Of a stretch of DNA of 64,000 nucleotides, positions 24,510 through 33,444 are shown one piece after another. Under the pieces are notes generated by a model. It ran no database searches and had not been told where the DNA came from. It was given only the letters and a program-made list of their open reading frames with translations. The translations under genes were made by a program, and so were the position numbers. The first letter of the stretch is position 1. Each line of letters opens with the position of its first letter. Source of the stretch: Halorientalis marina (GTDB taxonomy: Archaea; Halobacteriota; Halobacteria; Halobacteriales; Haloarculaceae); contig NZ_CP095487.1 of assembly GCF_023028345.1 (NCBI RefSeq), positions 2,914,001-2,978,000 of the forward strand. The letters are read 5' to 3'.

Positions 24510-25790
24510 TCAGTGAGCGACGTTTCGACCCCTACTCCCTGACCGTCGGACACGGGTCCACACTTCGAAGAGCCCCCAGACGAACGTACCACACACGGAT
24601 ATGATCGCGAGCCCGACACCCGTGAGGTCCAACCAGACGGGCGCAAGATACTGGGCGCTGTGGACGAAGTAGGTGGGCAGAGGGACACGCTCGTCCACGT
24701 ATTGACTCTCGAGGCCGAGCGACTGTGCACTGTTGCCAGACTCGCTTTCGTCCCCCGTCGCTACACGCTCCGCTTCGTACCCTGTCGGGACACGGACTTG
24801 CCAGACGACTTCCCCTCGTTCGTCCACCTCGAGCACCCTGTTACCGTTCGTGTCCGTAATTAATGTATTGCCTCCTGGGAGTCTGTCAGCGTCACGTCCC
24901 CAGGAGAGTCGTCGATCCTTCCACACCCACGACCGCTCCCAACTTCCGTTGACACGCTGGAATTCGACTATACGATTCGCCCCAGAATCGGCGATCAGAA
25001 GCGCGGGCCCGCCATTCTCCTCCGGGATGTAGTCGGGATTATGCTGGCCATGGAGGCGATCGCTCCCCGGCCCACCGAGCGTCCACTCTTCAAGGACGCC
25101 CTCATCCGGGCGGATGAAAACGACGACATCGAGGTTCCTGAGGCTCGTCACGATCCGTCCGTCTTCGAGCATTTCGACGTCGTTCAGGTGCGCCCAGTCT
25201 CCCGGGTAGTCACCGCCCGTCGAATTGGGGTCGAAGTAGTCACTCGCGTTCCACGTCCAGGTGATTTCGTCGCGCCGGTGGTCGACGACGAATATCCGGT
25301 GTTCGCTGATGTCTCCCACGAGCAGGTGGCTCTCGTTGATTCGGTCGACATCGTGCCACCGCGTGTTGGTTGTTCCCTTGGTGACTTCCGCGTAAAGCCG
25401 TGTCGTCTCTCCGCTGGAAAGGTCGACCCGCTCGACGACGTTTCTTGAACAACGAACCGTATTCGGACAGTCCTCAGGAGGGAGATGCTTCGCTCCGACG
25501 TACTCGACCGTCGCATCTTCGCCTTCGACCGGGTCGACGTCGTCGTAAATATTCAGCGTCTCGTTGTAGTACAGTATCGACCCGTCGGGTGCGTAGGCGA
25601 CTATCTCCCCGTTCTCCTTGGCCTGTGCCTGCCGGACCCTCGTGGTAGTCGCCACGGTGATGTTCTGCGTTGGCGGTGCCTCGGAAATCGCCGGTGAGTC
25701 GGCCGCTGTGACGAACGCAGCGGCAACGTATCCGCCGCTAACCACGATCACGAATACGAATCCGAGCCGAACGGCCAGCAGCTTGTCCAT
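24510..25790 (-). CDS. Arylsulfotransferase (ASST)-like exported beta-propeller protein
   Basis: 426 residues from the ATG at 25790. A signal-anchor helix (about 5-25) is followed by an extracytoplasmic beta-propeller with repeated NHL/ASST-like blades: WHDVDRINESHLLVGDISEHRIFVVD, DWAHLNDVEMLEDGRIVTSLRNLDVVVFI, LHGQHNPDYIPE, DADRLPGGNTLITDTNGNRVLEVD; a second helix near 395-415 anchors the C-terminus. Haloarchaeal members are annotated as aryl-sulfate sulfotransferases and sit in surface-glycan loci; sulfation of glycans is plausible but donor use is unproven. Confidence 0.75.
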   Translation of the reverse strand: MDKLLAVRLGFVFVIVVSGGYVAAAFVTAADSPAISEAPPTQNITVATTTRVRQAQAKENGEIVAYAPDGSILYYNETLNIYDDVDPVEGEDATVEYVGAKHLPPEDCPNTVRCSRNVVERVDLSSGETTRLYAEVTKGTTNTRWHDVDRINESHLLVGDISEHRIFVVDHRRDEITWTWNASDYFDPNSTGGDYPGDWAHLNDVEMLEDGRIVTSLRNLDVVVFIRPDEGVLEEWTLGGPGSDRLHGQHNPDYIPEENGGPALLIADSGANRIVEFQRVNGSWERSWVWKDRRLSWGRDADRLPGGNTLITDTNGNRVLEVDERGEVVWQVRVPTGYEAERVATGDESESGNSAQSLGLESQYVDERVPLPTYFVHSAQYLAPVWLDLTGVGLAIISVCGTFVWGLFEVWTRVRRSGSRGRNVAH

Positions 25791-26136
25791 TACTATTCGC
25801 CTGACAGACCCTTCTCCGTCGCTACACTCGAAACGGACTACGATGAAAAACGTTGCGCCACCTTTGACGGAATCGAGTCGAAGACTGGACTTCTCGAATC
25901 GATTCACTGTCTCTCCGGAGTGACAACCGCCACGACCACATCTGGCTGTTTTCGACAGTTCGTCCCTTCGATTTGCTCTCGGGCGGGGGACGAGAGCCTC
26001 GACCACGCACTGTCTAGTCATTCGAGGTTGACGGTGTTTCAGGCCCGGAATCCGTCCTCTCGGCATCCTTGAGCAGCCGTGAGTTGATCGGTCTCGACAG
26101 GAAAGCGCTTTTATAATCGCGCGAAACCCAATGGAT
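25791..26136 (+). other. Intergenic region ending at the ISH8-type insertion
   Basis: 346 bp. It holds the orphaned promoter of the methyltransferase gene: TTTTATAATC at 26109-26118, then CCCAATGGAT (26127-26136), where the ATG is the original start codon copied by the insertion. The rest shows no gene. Confidence 0.5.
26127..26136 (+). repeat. Left target-site duplication of the ISH8-type element
   Basis: CCCAATGGAT is repeated exactly at 27541-27550 on the other side of the element. Ten base pairs fits the ISH8 group of IS4. The repeat includes an ATG start codon. Confidence 0.85.
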
Positions 26137-27540
26137 TCATGCGTCTTTAGCTAAGAGAAGAACCGCCGTACAGCAGTAGCTTATCGAGACTTCTTTTCGA
26201 GAGGAATGAGGAGGCGATAGCTGTGTCCAACAGAGCCTCCTCATCGAGAATCATGCGTCGGCTCACTACACTGTTTCCCTCTGAGTTCCTCGAAGAGCAC
26301 GCCGAGGAACTCGGCGTGGTCGAGCGAGAGGGCAAGCTACAGATTCCCGTCCTCGTGTGGGCGCTCGTGTTCGGCTTCGCTGCAGGCGAGAGCCGAACAC
26401 TCGCTGGGTTCAGACGCTGCTACAACGCTACAGCTGACGAACCGATCTCTTCTGGCGGCTTCTATCACCGGTTGACGCCTACTCTTGCAGAGTATCTCCG
26501 CGACCTCGTCGAGCGCGGCCTCGGCGAGGTCGCTGTCCCTGATGCTGTTGACGCTGATATCGACCGATTCAGAGCCGTGATGATCGCCGATGGAACGGTG
26601 TTGCGGTTGCACGAGTTCCTCTCTGATGAGTTCCAAGCCCACCACGAGGAGCAGGCTGGAGCGAAGCTCCACCTGCTCCACAACGCCACCGACCAGACAA
26701 TTGAACAGATCGACGTGACTGACGAGAAAACGCTCGACAGCACGCTATTCAAGACAGGTTCGTGGCTGTGCGGACGGCTGGTTTTGCTTGATCTGGCGTA
26801 CTTCAAGTACCGCCGGTTCGCGTTGATCGACGAGAACGACGGCTACTTCGTGAGTCAGCTGAAGCAGAACGCGAATCCAGTGATAACAGCAGAATTACGG
26901 GAATGGCGCGGCCGCGCCATTCCCTTGGAAGGCAAGCAGATCCACGATGTAGTCGATGATCTCTCGCGGAAGTACATTGACGTAGAGGTGGAAGCGGAGT
27001 TCAAGCGAGGTCAGTACGAGGGAACTCGGTCGCTGGATACGAAGCGGTTCCGCGTTGTCGGCGTCCACGATTCGGACGCCGACGACTACCATCTGTACAT
27101 CACGAACCTGCCGAGAGAGGAGTTCCTGCCAGCGGATCTAGCAACGCTGTATCGGTGTCGATGGGAAGTAGAAACGCTGTTTCGTGAGCTGAAGACGCAG
27201 TACGAACTGGACGAATTCGACACAAGCAACCGTGATGTCGTGGAAATTTTGCTGTACGCGGCGTTGCTGTCACTGCTGGTGAGTCGTGAGCTGTTGGATC
27301 TAGTCACTAAGCAGGCCGACGATGAGATCGTGTTTCCGCCGGAACGCTGGGCGGCGACCTTCCGGTCGCACGCCCAGTTCATCCTCCACGAACTCGGTGA
27401 GTACCTCGGCTACTCGCCACCGCCGTTGCTAGAGCGGCTGATCGAAGACGCACAGAAGATCCACCAGCAACGACCGATCCTGCAAGAGACGCTCGCTACC
27501 GCTACACAACCGAGGTGTGAATCTTAGCTAAAGACGAATG
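26137..27540 (+). mobile_element. ISH8-type insertion sequence (IS4 family), complete
   Basis: About 1404 bp bounded by 10-bp direct repeats. Ends carry inverted repeats: CGTCTTTAGCTAAGA at about 26140-26155 and its exact complement TCTTAGCTAAAGACG at about 27522-27537, extended imperfectly outward. One intact transposase gene fills it in the plus direction. Perfect ends and duplications imply a recent insertion. Confidence 0.9.
26253..27527 (+). CDS. Transposase, ISH8 group
   Basis: Start at ATG 26253 (MRRLTTLFPSEFLEEHAEELG) gives 424 residues, the usual ISH8 transposase length. DDE residues lie in MIADGTVLRLHEFL (Asp), LVLLDLAYFKYRRFALID (Asp) and YRCRWEVETLFRELK (Glu, with the Y-R-E-K signature). 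No frameshift, so the element should be active. It reads in the same direction as the interrupted methyltransferase gene and could supply read-through transcription to it. Confidence 0.93.
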   Translation: MRRLTTLFPSEFLEEHAEELGVVEREGKLQIPVLVWALVFGFAAGESRTLAGFRRCYNATADEPISSGGFYHRLTPTLAEYLRDLVERGLGEVAVPDAVDADIDRFRAVMIADGTVLRLHEFLSDEFQAHHEEQAGAKLHLLHNATDQTIEQIDVTDEKTLDSTLFKTGSWLCGRLVLLDLAYFKYRRFALIDENDGYFVSQLKQNANPVITAELREWRGRAIPLEGKQIHDVVDDLSRKYIDVEVEAEFKRGQYEGTRSLDTKRFRVVGVHDSDADDYHLYITNLPREEFLPADLATLYRCRWEVETLFRELKTQYELDEFDTSNRDVVEILLYAALLSLLVSRELLDLVTKQADDEIVFPPERWAATFRSHAQFILHELGEYLGYSPPPLLERLIEDAQKIHQQRPILQETLATATQPRCES

Positions 27541-27550
27541 CCCAATGGAT
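27541..27550 (+). repeat. Right target-site duplication of the ISH8-type element
   Basis: CCCAATGGAT, identical to 26127-26136. Its ATG (27545) restores a start codon for the interrupted gene. Confidence 0.85.
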
Positions 27551-28182
27551 ATGTTCGTTCTAGATGTTGGTAGCGGCCACCGTCCGCTACCACAGGCTGA
27601 CGTACTTGCAGATCGGTATCTCGAAAATAGAGAACGGGCCGACTACCTCGTCGTCGACCGGCCTGTCGTTCTGTGTGATATCGAGCACCTGCCGTTCAAA
27701 GACGATGCCTTCGATTTCGTCAACGCCAGTCAGGTCGTCGAACACACTGACAACCCGGACGATGCCATCGCGGAACTCGAACGCGTCGCAACGTCGGGAC
27801 AGGTGGATACGCCTGCGTTCGTTAACGAGAACATCATGTTCGGTCGCAACTTCCACAACTGGACCATGCTGGTTCCGTCCCTGAAGGGGCGACCAAGGTT
27901 CGTTGAAGCGACGCATCCCGACAGGGAACGTTCAAGTCCGTCTTTTCCTCGTCCAGGGCGTTACAGGCGATTCTTTATGCTATCGACGCCGTCTTTCGAA
28001 TCATCATATGTCGGTACTACTGGGGCGACGGCAGGCAGATTCATCGACGAATCAGACAGGCGAACACGGACTCGACACTGAAAAAATTGAAAATATACGT
28101 CGATACTACGATTGGTGAACTCGGTCAGGTGTTGACCAACCGACTGATATACGAATTGAATCGCTGGATTACACGACATTGA
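27545..28182 (+). pseudogene. Class I SAM-dependent methyltransferase, interrupted by IS at its start and frameshifted
   Basis: First frame: MDMFVLDVGSGHRPLPQADV (SAM motif I DVGSG), CDIEHLPFKDDAFDFVNASQVVEH (motifs II-III), up to about codon 127. A one-base deletion near 27924 (GACAGGGAACG where one more G restores frame) moves the rest to another frame, which continues GTFKSVFSSSRALQAIL, ICRYYWGDGRQIHRRI and TIGELGQVLTNRLIYELNRW to TGA at 28182. Restored length would be about 212 residues. With the promoter now 1.4 kb away and the reading frame broken, the gene is probably inactive. Such methyltransferases are common in haloarchaeal glycan clusters. Confidence 0.8.
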
Positions 28183-28308
28183 GCGCGTAACGCCACCTAA
28201 ATCCATGACTGCCTTTCACACGATACGTCGCCTCGGAACCGTGTCACCTTGCTACGCTGGGAGTTCAGCTATCGACCGGACGGTGATTGTCGCCGTCATA
28301 GTCGGGGA

Positions 28309-28314
28309 TTTATA
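28309..28314 (+). promoter_or_regulatory. TATA box of the GT4 gene at 28341
   Basis: TTTATA 27 nt before the ATG; leaderless arrangement. Confidence 0.55.
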
Positions 28315-28340
28315 CCACCCGTCCGGCTAAGGGCTGACAG

Positions 28341-29444
28341 ATGCGTGTCGTTATCATTCCCTTCGGCTTCTTCTCCGAGAACCTCGATTCACCACGTGTT
28401 TCCGACTTCACCGCCCCGCTCATCGCAGACCGAGCGGAACTAATCGCCGAAGAGTTCGAGAGCGTGACACTCATCGCCGGCTGGCGTGACGGTGAATCCG
28501 CCGTCCGGTGGGCCGACGGCAACAAGTACGTTACCGTCCGTACGACGGGTCGAGCCTCGATTGCCAGGTACCTTTACCGGGCTATCCGCGAACTACGCAG
28601 TCTGCGGCAGGAGGACATCGTCGTCGTGAATTTCAACCCGCATATTCCGGGCTGTCTCCTCGCGGCGTATTGTAGGTCTGTTGATATATCTTTCCTGACG
28701 TATTTCATCGGCCTCCCAGAAGGGACTCAAGGTATGTTTAATAAGCAAATATATACGTTCCAGTATCTGCTGAAGCATTCCGACGGACGAATCTGTCCCA
28801 CTCCCGAGTCACGGGACCGTCTCCGTGAACTCGCCAATGTGCCGATTGATGTTGTCCCGAACGGTGTCCATCCGATGTTCGATGTTGACGAGACCGTCGA
28901 CACGGAGGAGAACATGTTGCTATACGTCGGCCGGTTCGCACCGGAGAAGCGCCTCCCTCTCTTACTAAGCGCGTTCGCGACCGTCCGGGAACGCGGTATC
29001 GACGCCCGCCTCGTTCTCGTTGGCGCTAGGAGCGCCTCGAAACGGGAGGAGATCGAGTCACTCGCTCATGACCTCGGTATCGGCTCGTCGGTTGAGGTTC
29101 ATGGCCGGATTCCCAGAGAAGAGGTCCCAACGTGGATGAATAGAGCGCGGTCGGTTGTCTTACCCTCTCGAGACGAGGGGTTCGGGATGGTTCTTATCGA
29201 GGCGATGGCCTGTGGGACGCCGCCGATTGGTATGAACAGCGGTTCGGTACCCTGGGTCATCGACGACGCAGGTGCGGTGTGTGAGGATCAGTCGGAGCTG
29301 TCCGATGCCATGGAGCGGATGCTGACAGACGAGGACTACTACCGTGTTCGACACGAGCGATCACTTAAGAGAGCCGCGGAGTTCTCCCGAAACCGATGGC
29401 GCCAGAATATCTACGACGCCATCCAAAACGCTGTATCCGACTGA
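28341..29444 (+). CDS. Glycosyltransferase family 4
   Basis: 367-residue GT-B enzyme. N-domain MRVVIIPFGFFSENLDSPRV with an unusual acceptor loop; C-domain LLYVGRFAPEKRLPLLLSAF, VHGRIPREEVPTWMNRARSVVLPS and the EX7E motif EGFGMVLIEAMACGTPP. Standard length. Own promoter, convergent with the O-antigen-ligase-like gene 41 bp downstream. Confidence 0.9.
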   Translation: MRVVIIPFGFFSENLDSPRVSDFTAPLIADRAELIAEEFESVTLIAGWRDGESAVRWADGNKYVTVRTTGRASIARYLYRAIRELRSLRQEDIVVVNFNPHIPGCLLAAYCRSVDISFLTYFIGLPEGTQGMFNKQIYTFQYLLKHSDGRICPTPESRDRLRELANVPIDVVPNGVHPMFDVDETVDTEENMLLYVGRFAPEKRLPLLLSAFATVRERGIDARLVLVGARSASKREEIESLAHDLGIGSSVEVHGRIPREEVPTWMNRARSVVLPSRDEGFGMVLIEAMACGTPPIGMNSGSVPWVIDDAGAVCEDQSELSDAMERMLTDEDYYRVRHERSLKRAAEFSRNRWRQNIYDAIQNAVSD

Positions 29445-29485
29445 CGGGGTGTAGCTCGTTGCCGAGTCTACCCACCGAAGGATCG

Positions 29486-30727
29486 TCAGGACGGAATCGT
29501 GTCGGAGCGACGAACATCTATCAGCCGCACTGCCTCGCCATCGCCGACGAGGACACTGCTCACACACAGAATCGCCATCGTCAGCCAGAGGATCTTGGTG
29601 TAGGAACCGTCGAAGAGCATCAACTCGACTGTCATTCCTATAAACGCGGCGAATATCGTGACCCAGAAGAACGGGTCTTTTCCGGCGACGACCGCCCGTA
29701 CCCCGTTTCGGAACGCGAGCACGTAGACAATCAGCAGCATGATCAGCGCAAACGGTCCGAAGGAGATGAGGACGCTCAAGAACCCGTTGTGAATGACGGT
29801 CAAACCATACTCGAAGTAGTAGGTCGCTCGCCCGATCCCAGTCAGCGGATGTTGGCTGTATATTTGTAACCCATTGACATACGCTTTGATCCGTGAACGC
29901 AGCGTCAACGGGTTGATCTGGATCATGATCCGCACGAAAACGATGGTACCGACGATCACGATCGGCACCAACACTCCAATAATCGGCTTCACAGATATCC
30001 CCCTGCGGTTCCAATACTGAACGACATCGTAGATGGCGATCACGGCCAGAACAGCGGCCACAGCGGTCCAAGTGCTCCGACTCTGCGATATAAAGACTGC
30101 TAACATGAACACTGGGAGTGCGGCGAGTGCTAGGCGATTCCCGGACTGTCTGCTCTCGTAGACGAGCGTTGAGATGCCCAAACACATGTACATGCCGAAG
30201 TTCCCGTAGTCCATCGGGACGCCGAGCGTCCGCGAGAACGGGATCCGGTACCCCAGGACGTTTCGCGGGTCGTTGACGAAGTCACCAAATCCGACGAGAC
30301 CCATGGAATGCAGTATCGTGAGCAGCGAAACTCCTAGCAGTGAGACGGTGAGAACACGGAGTAGGAGATGTATGTCCTCTCTCGATTGCGCAATGAAGAC
30401 CACCGCTGCGAATACGAGTACGTTCCCCAGCCGCGTTCGAGCCCACGCAGCAGCCTTGGGTTCGACCACGGAATTCGGAACCGAAAGCACCTCGATGACG
30501 AACAACAAGACACCTGCTACGAGGGCGATCGCTACGTCATGTGGAACCCGAATCTCCGAACGTTCATACATCGACTTTAAGAACGTACCGACAGCTAGGA
30601 CGAGAAATATATCGGAAATAGAAAAGAACCACACGATGCTGACTCCGGTGAACGGTGCAGCAATGACGGCAACACAGAGAAACAGGAGGCCGTACCGAAT
30701 CTGCATCAGTTGTGGAGTAGAAAACAC
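29486..30727 (-). CDS. O-antigen ligase/polymerase-like membrane protein
   Basis: 413 residues, about 11-12 helices. The central part LAVFISQSRSTWTAVAAVLAVIAIYDV is the Wzy_C/WaaL signature (F-x-x-x-S-R-(x)-x-W), followed by a large outside loop with the typical SQHPLTGIGRATYYFEYGLTVIHNGFLSVLISFG (P-x-x-G-x-G and H-N) motif. Predicted to polymerise or ligate lipid-linked glycan repeats on the outer membrane face. Single gene between two plus-strand GT4 genes. Confidence 0.88.
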   Translation of the reverse strand: MFSTPQLMQIRYGLLFLCVAVIAAPFTGVSIVWFFSISDIFLVLAVGTFLKSMYERSEIRVPHDVAIALVAGVLLFVIEVLSVPNSVVEPKAAAWARTRLGNVLVFAAVVFIAQSREDIHLLLRVLTVSLLGVSLLTILHSMGLVGFGDFVNDPRNVLGYRIPFSRTLGVPMDYGNFGMYMCLGISTLVYESRQSGNRLALAALPVFMLAVFISQSRSTWTAVAAVLAVIAIYDVVQYWNRRGISVKPIIGVLVPIVIVGTIVFVRIMIQINPLTLRSRIKAYVNGLQIYSQHPLTGIGRATYYFEYGLTVIHNGFLSVLISFGPFALIMLLIVYVLAFRNGVRAVVAGKDPFFWVTIFAAFIGMTVELMLFDGSYTKILWLTMAILCVSSVLVGDGEAVRLIDVRRSDTIPS

Positions 30728-31016
30728 AGTCGAATAAAGAGCTGCCGGTTTTTCATATTTTCAGTTCGGCAGTAGTAGAACCTCTTCGACCTCTCCCACT
30801 GTACTGGCGCTTGTCCGGGACCAACCGTGTCACCCGGCATCTGGACGATCGTGTGAGGACCGGCCACCTGTGTCAGCCGCTCCACGGCTTCAGGGTTATC
30901 GACCACCCGGAGCGCCGCAGGTATCCTCGGGAAAGCGGTAACTGGGGTGCGTCAGTCGTCCGTCGCTGGGTACGCAGCGGATGATTTAAACCAGTGATAC
31001 CACGAATTGTGAACGG
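30728..31016 (+). promoter_or_regulatory. Intergenic region with TATA box for the GT4 gene at 31017
   Basis: 289 bp without a gene. TTTAAA at 30985-30990 lies 27 nt before the ATG at 31017. An A/T-rich patch near 30735-30760 is suitable for the minus-strand gene. Confidence 0.5.
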
Positions 31017-32183
31017 ATGGTCCGTATTGCGTTGATTCGTGGGCCGTATCTCCGCCCGGACGGTGTCAGACCGTGGGAGTATCTGCACAACGAGACGGAC
31101 TACGAAGTCGTCGCGTTCGCGAGCGACCCGCCACGATTCGATATAAGTTCATTGTCCATGCCTGTTGAGCAACTGCCGTGGCCGGAAGGACGATTCGACT
31201 TATTTGGATACGATCACTTCTTCTCGCGGGCGATTCGCAAACTCCGGTTCCCGTCGGATTACCTCGTCGGACTCTCATCGCTGACCGAGCGGTTCGACGT
31301 CTTACATACGAGTGAGAATTTCAATCTTTTCTCACTACAGGCCGCCAGGGCGACCGTAGGGACGGACACGCTGTTCGCTTACAGTGCCGGAGAGAATATC
31401 CCGTATCCGATTTACCAACACAATCCACTGCTGTGGCGGGTCAAAACGCATGTCAACAGACGCGCGAGTGGTATCACCACGACGACACCCGTGGGAAAAC
31501 GCGCGCTGATACACGAAGGGGTTTCACACGAGAAACTTACCATTCTCCCGAACGCGGTCGACCTTGATTTGTTCCGGCCGACGCAGGATGTCGGGCCTTC
31601 GGATCTGGATCTTCCAGAGGAACTCACGGGCACTACGAACATCCTGTTCGTCCACAGGTTGTGTGAACAGAAAGGGACCTACGAACTTCTTGACGCGTTT
31701 CGAGAAGTTGCGCCCGGCCATGATGACGTCCGGTTGATCCTGCTCGGCGATGACGAACTTGACGACGCCGAATCCACCTACGTCCACCAGTCGGAGCAAA
31801 TCCTCTGGCGAGAGCGGATCCCCTATGCGAGCATGCCGGCGCTGTACTCGCTCGCCGATATAACTGTGCTGCCGAGTGTAACGATGCCGAACAACGAAGA
31901 GCAGTTTGGGATGGCGATCCTAGAGGCGATGGCCTGTGAGACCGCGACGGTCGTCACGAACGTCGGCGGCCTACCATACGTTGTCGCTGAGAACGAGACC
32001 TCGCTGGTCGTACCTGAACGCGATCCGGAGGCCCTCGCGGAGGCACTGTCGGAACTGGTATCGGACCCGGACCGGCGGGCGCGACTCGGTCGGAACGGAA
32101 AACAACGCGCTGCCGAACTGTTTAGCCCGGCTACAGTCGGTCAGCGACTCGAATCTTTCTACGATGACCTCTTCGATGACTGA
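31017..32183 (+). CDS. Glycosyltransferase family 4
   Basis: 388 residues. N-domain IALIRGPYLRPDGVRPWEYL, then VLHTSENFNLFSLQAAR and FAYSAGENIPYPIYQHNPLLWRVKTHVNRRASGITTTT; C-domain ILFVHRLCEQKGTYELLDAF, LYSLADITVLPSVTMPNNEEQFGMAILEAMACETATV (EX7E). Standard GT-B length. Its end overlaps the start of the next glycosyltransferase by 8 bp (ATGACTGA), so both are one operon. Confidence 0.9.
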   Translation: MVRIALIRGPYLRPDGVRPWEYLHNETDYEVVAFASDPPRFDISSLSMPVEQLPWPEGRFDLFGYDHFFSRAIRKLRFPSDYLVGLSSLTERFDVLHTSENFNLFSLQAARATVGTDTLFAYSAGENIPYPIYQHNPLLWRVKTHVNRRASGITTTTPVGKRALIHEGVSHEKLTILPNAVDLDLFRPTQDVGPSDLDLPEELTGTTNILFVHRLCEQKGTYELLDAFREVAPGHDDVRLILLGDDELDDAESTYVHQSEQILWRERIPYASMPALYSLADITVLPSVTMPNNEEQFGMAILEAMACETATVVTNVGGLPYVVAENETSLVVPERDPEALAEALSELVSDPDRRARLGRNGKQRAAELFSPATVGQRLESFYDDLFDD

Positions 32184-33273
32184 TTACGATCTCACGCTCG
32201 TCACGCCGAAGTATCCACCTCACTCGGGTGGGGCAGCCCGATACTACGGACTCCTCACAACAGAACTGTCTGATAGGGATCGTATCGATCAGATAACCGT
32301 TCTGACTAGTCCGCACGAATCGGCCCCGCTCGTTGAACGAAGGGATGAAGCAGCTGTCTACCGAATCCTCCCTAGGTCCGGGTCGGGGAGCAGGGTCCAG
32401 CGAACCATCTTATTTCTCCTCAGACAAATTCTTCTGGTAGTCGCCATTTCACTCCTCTGCCTCGTCCGCGACGACCACGTGATACAGATCCACTCAACGG
32501 TCGCATTCGTCGGTCGAATCGGCTTCAACCACGTTCTGGACCGGATGTTTCAGGGCTTGTCCAGTGTCAGCGGGTCGAAATTCGTGCTCGATATTCGCGA
32601 CCAGCATACCATTCCTACGTCCGTGAACGGGTTTGACGCAATCATCTGTGCCTCTGAGAGCATCTGTAACGAATTCAATCGGGTGAACAGGACCTCGGAC
32701 GTGACTGTTGTCCACCTACGGGTCCCGGTCGATATCGATGCGATCCGAGGTCACGACAAAGACCGACGAATCGCGGAAGCCGTCCCCGACCGATACATAT
32801 GTTTTGTCGGAGATATCTCAGCAGCAAAAGGCACGAAACAGGTCGTTGAGGCGGCCGCTGGTATCGATGCGCCACCAGTAGTGCTCGTAGGCGACCCGGT
32901 CGATGAAACCGGCCGAAAGCTGGTTTCGTCCCTGCCCGAGCACGTCTCCCACCTCGGCGTCCTTTCGCACGATGAGGCCCTGCAGGTCATCGACGGTGCA
33001 ACGATGCTCGTGCTCCCGTCAGAGAGCGAGGGTTTCCCACGCGTGATTCTCGAAGCCATCGCGCTCGGCACGCCAGTGGTCGTTTCGGCAACTGTCCCCG
33101 AACTCGTTGACGCCGCCGGCGTCCGCAATCTCGACAGCCGCTCGGTTGCGGCGATCCGGAACGCGTTGCAGACGGAGATCTCCGACGAACAACAGTCCTA
33201 TCAGATCCACCAGCACGATGTCGGACATGTCTGTACTGATCTGATCGCGTTTCACCGCTCACTCCTTGGCTGA
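32176..33273 (+). CDS. Glycosyltransferase family 4
   Basis: 365 residues from the ATG at 32176, which overlaps the previous stop; an in-frame ATG 12 nt earlier is an alternative. N-domain LTLVTPKYPPHSGGAARYYGLL has the GG acceptor loop and a membrane-facing hydrophobic stretch (TILFLLRQILLVVAISLLCLV, about 75-95); C-domain CFVGDISAAKGTKQVVEAA and EX7E ESEGFPRVILEAIALGTPV. Coupled to the upstream GT4, so the two probably act in sequence on one glycan. Confidence 0.88.
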   Translation: MTDYDLTLVTPKYPPHSGGAARYYGLLTTELSDRDRIDQITVLTSPHESAPLVERRDEAAVYRILPRSGSGSRVQRTILFLLRQILLVVAISLLCLVRDDHVIQIHSTVAFVGRIGFNHVLDRMFQGLSSVSGSKFVLDIRDQHTIPTSVNGFDAIICASESICNEFNRVNRTSDVTVVHLRVPVDIDAIRGHDKDRRIAEAVPDRYICFVGDISAAKGTKQVVEAAAGIDAPPVVLVGDPVDETGRKLVSSLPEHVSHLGVLSHDEALQVIDGATMLVLPSESEGFPRVILEAIALGTPVVVSATVPELVDAAGVRNLDSRSVAAIRNALQTEISDEQQSYQIHQHDVGHVCTDLIAFHRSLLG

Positions 33274-33444
33274 CCCAACTGAACGGCGGGCCACCATCGG
33301 CGACTCGTGTCCCTCTAGACTGGGCCTCTCCAAAGACCCACGGCCTCATAATCCAGCAGCGAACGACGGGTCGGCCCCGACGTGTCCGACGAACGGTGTT
33401 GCGTTCCTCGATACCGTTGACCCCAACCGGCCTCTTCGACGGAC

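Noticed and set aside
26223..26252. Upstream start for the ISH8-type transposase
   Set aside because: The ten extra codons from 26223 have no similarity to transposase N-termini; the usual start MRRLTTLFPSEF is at 26253.
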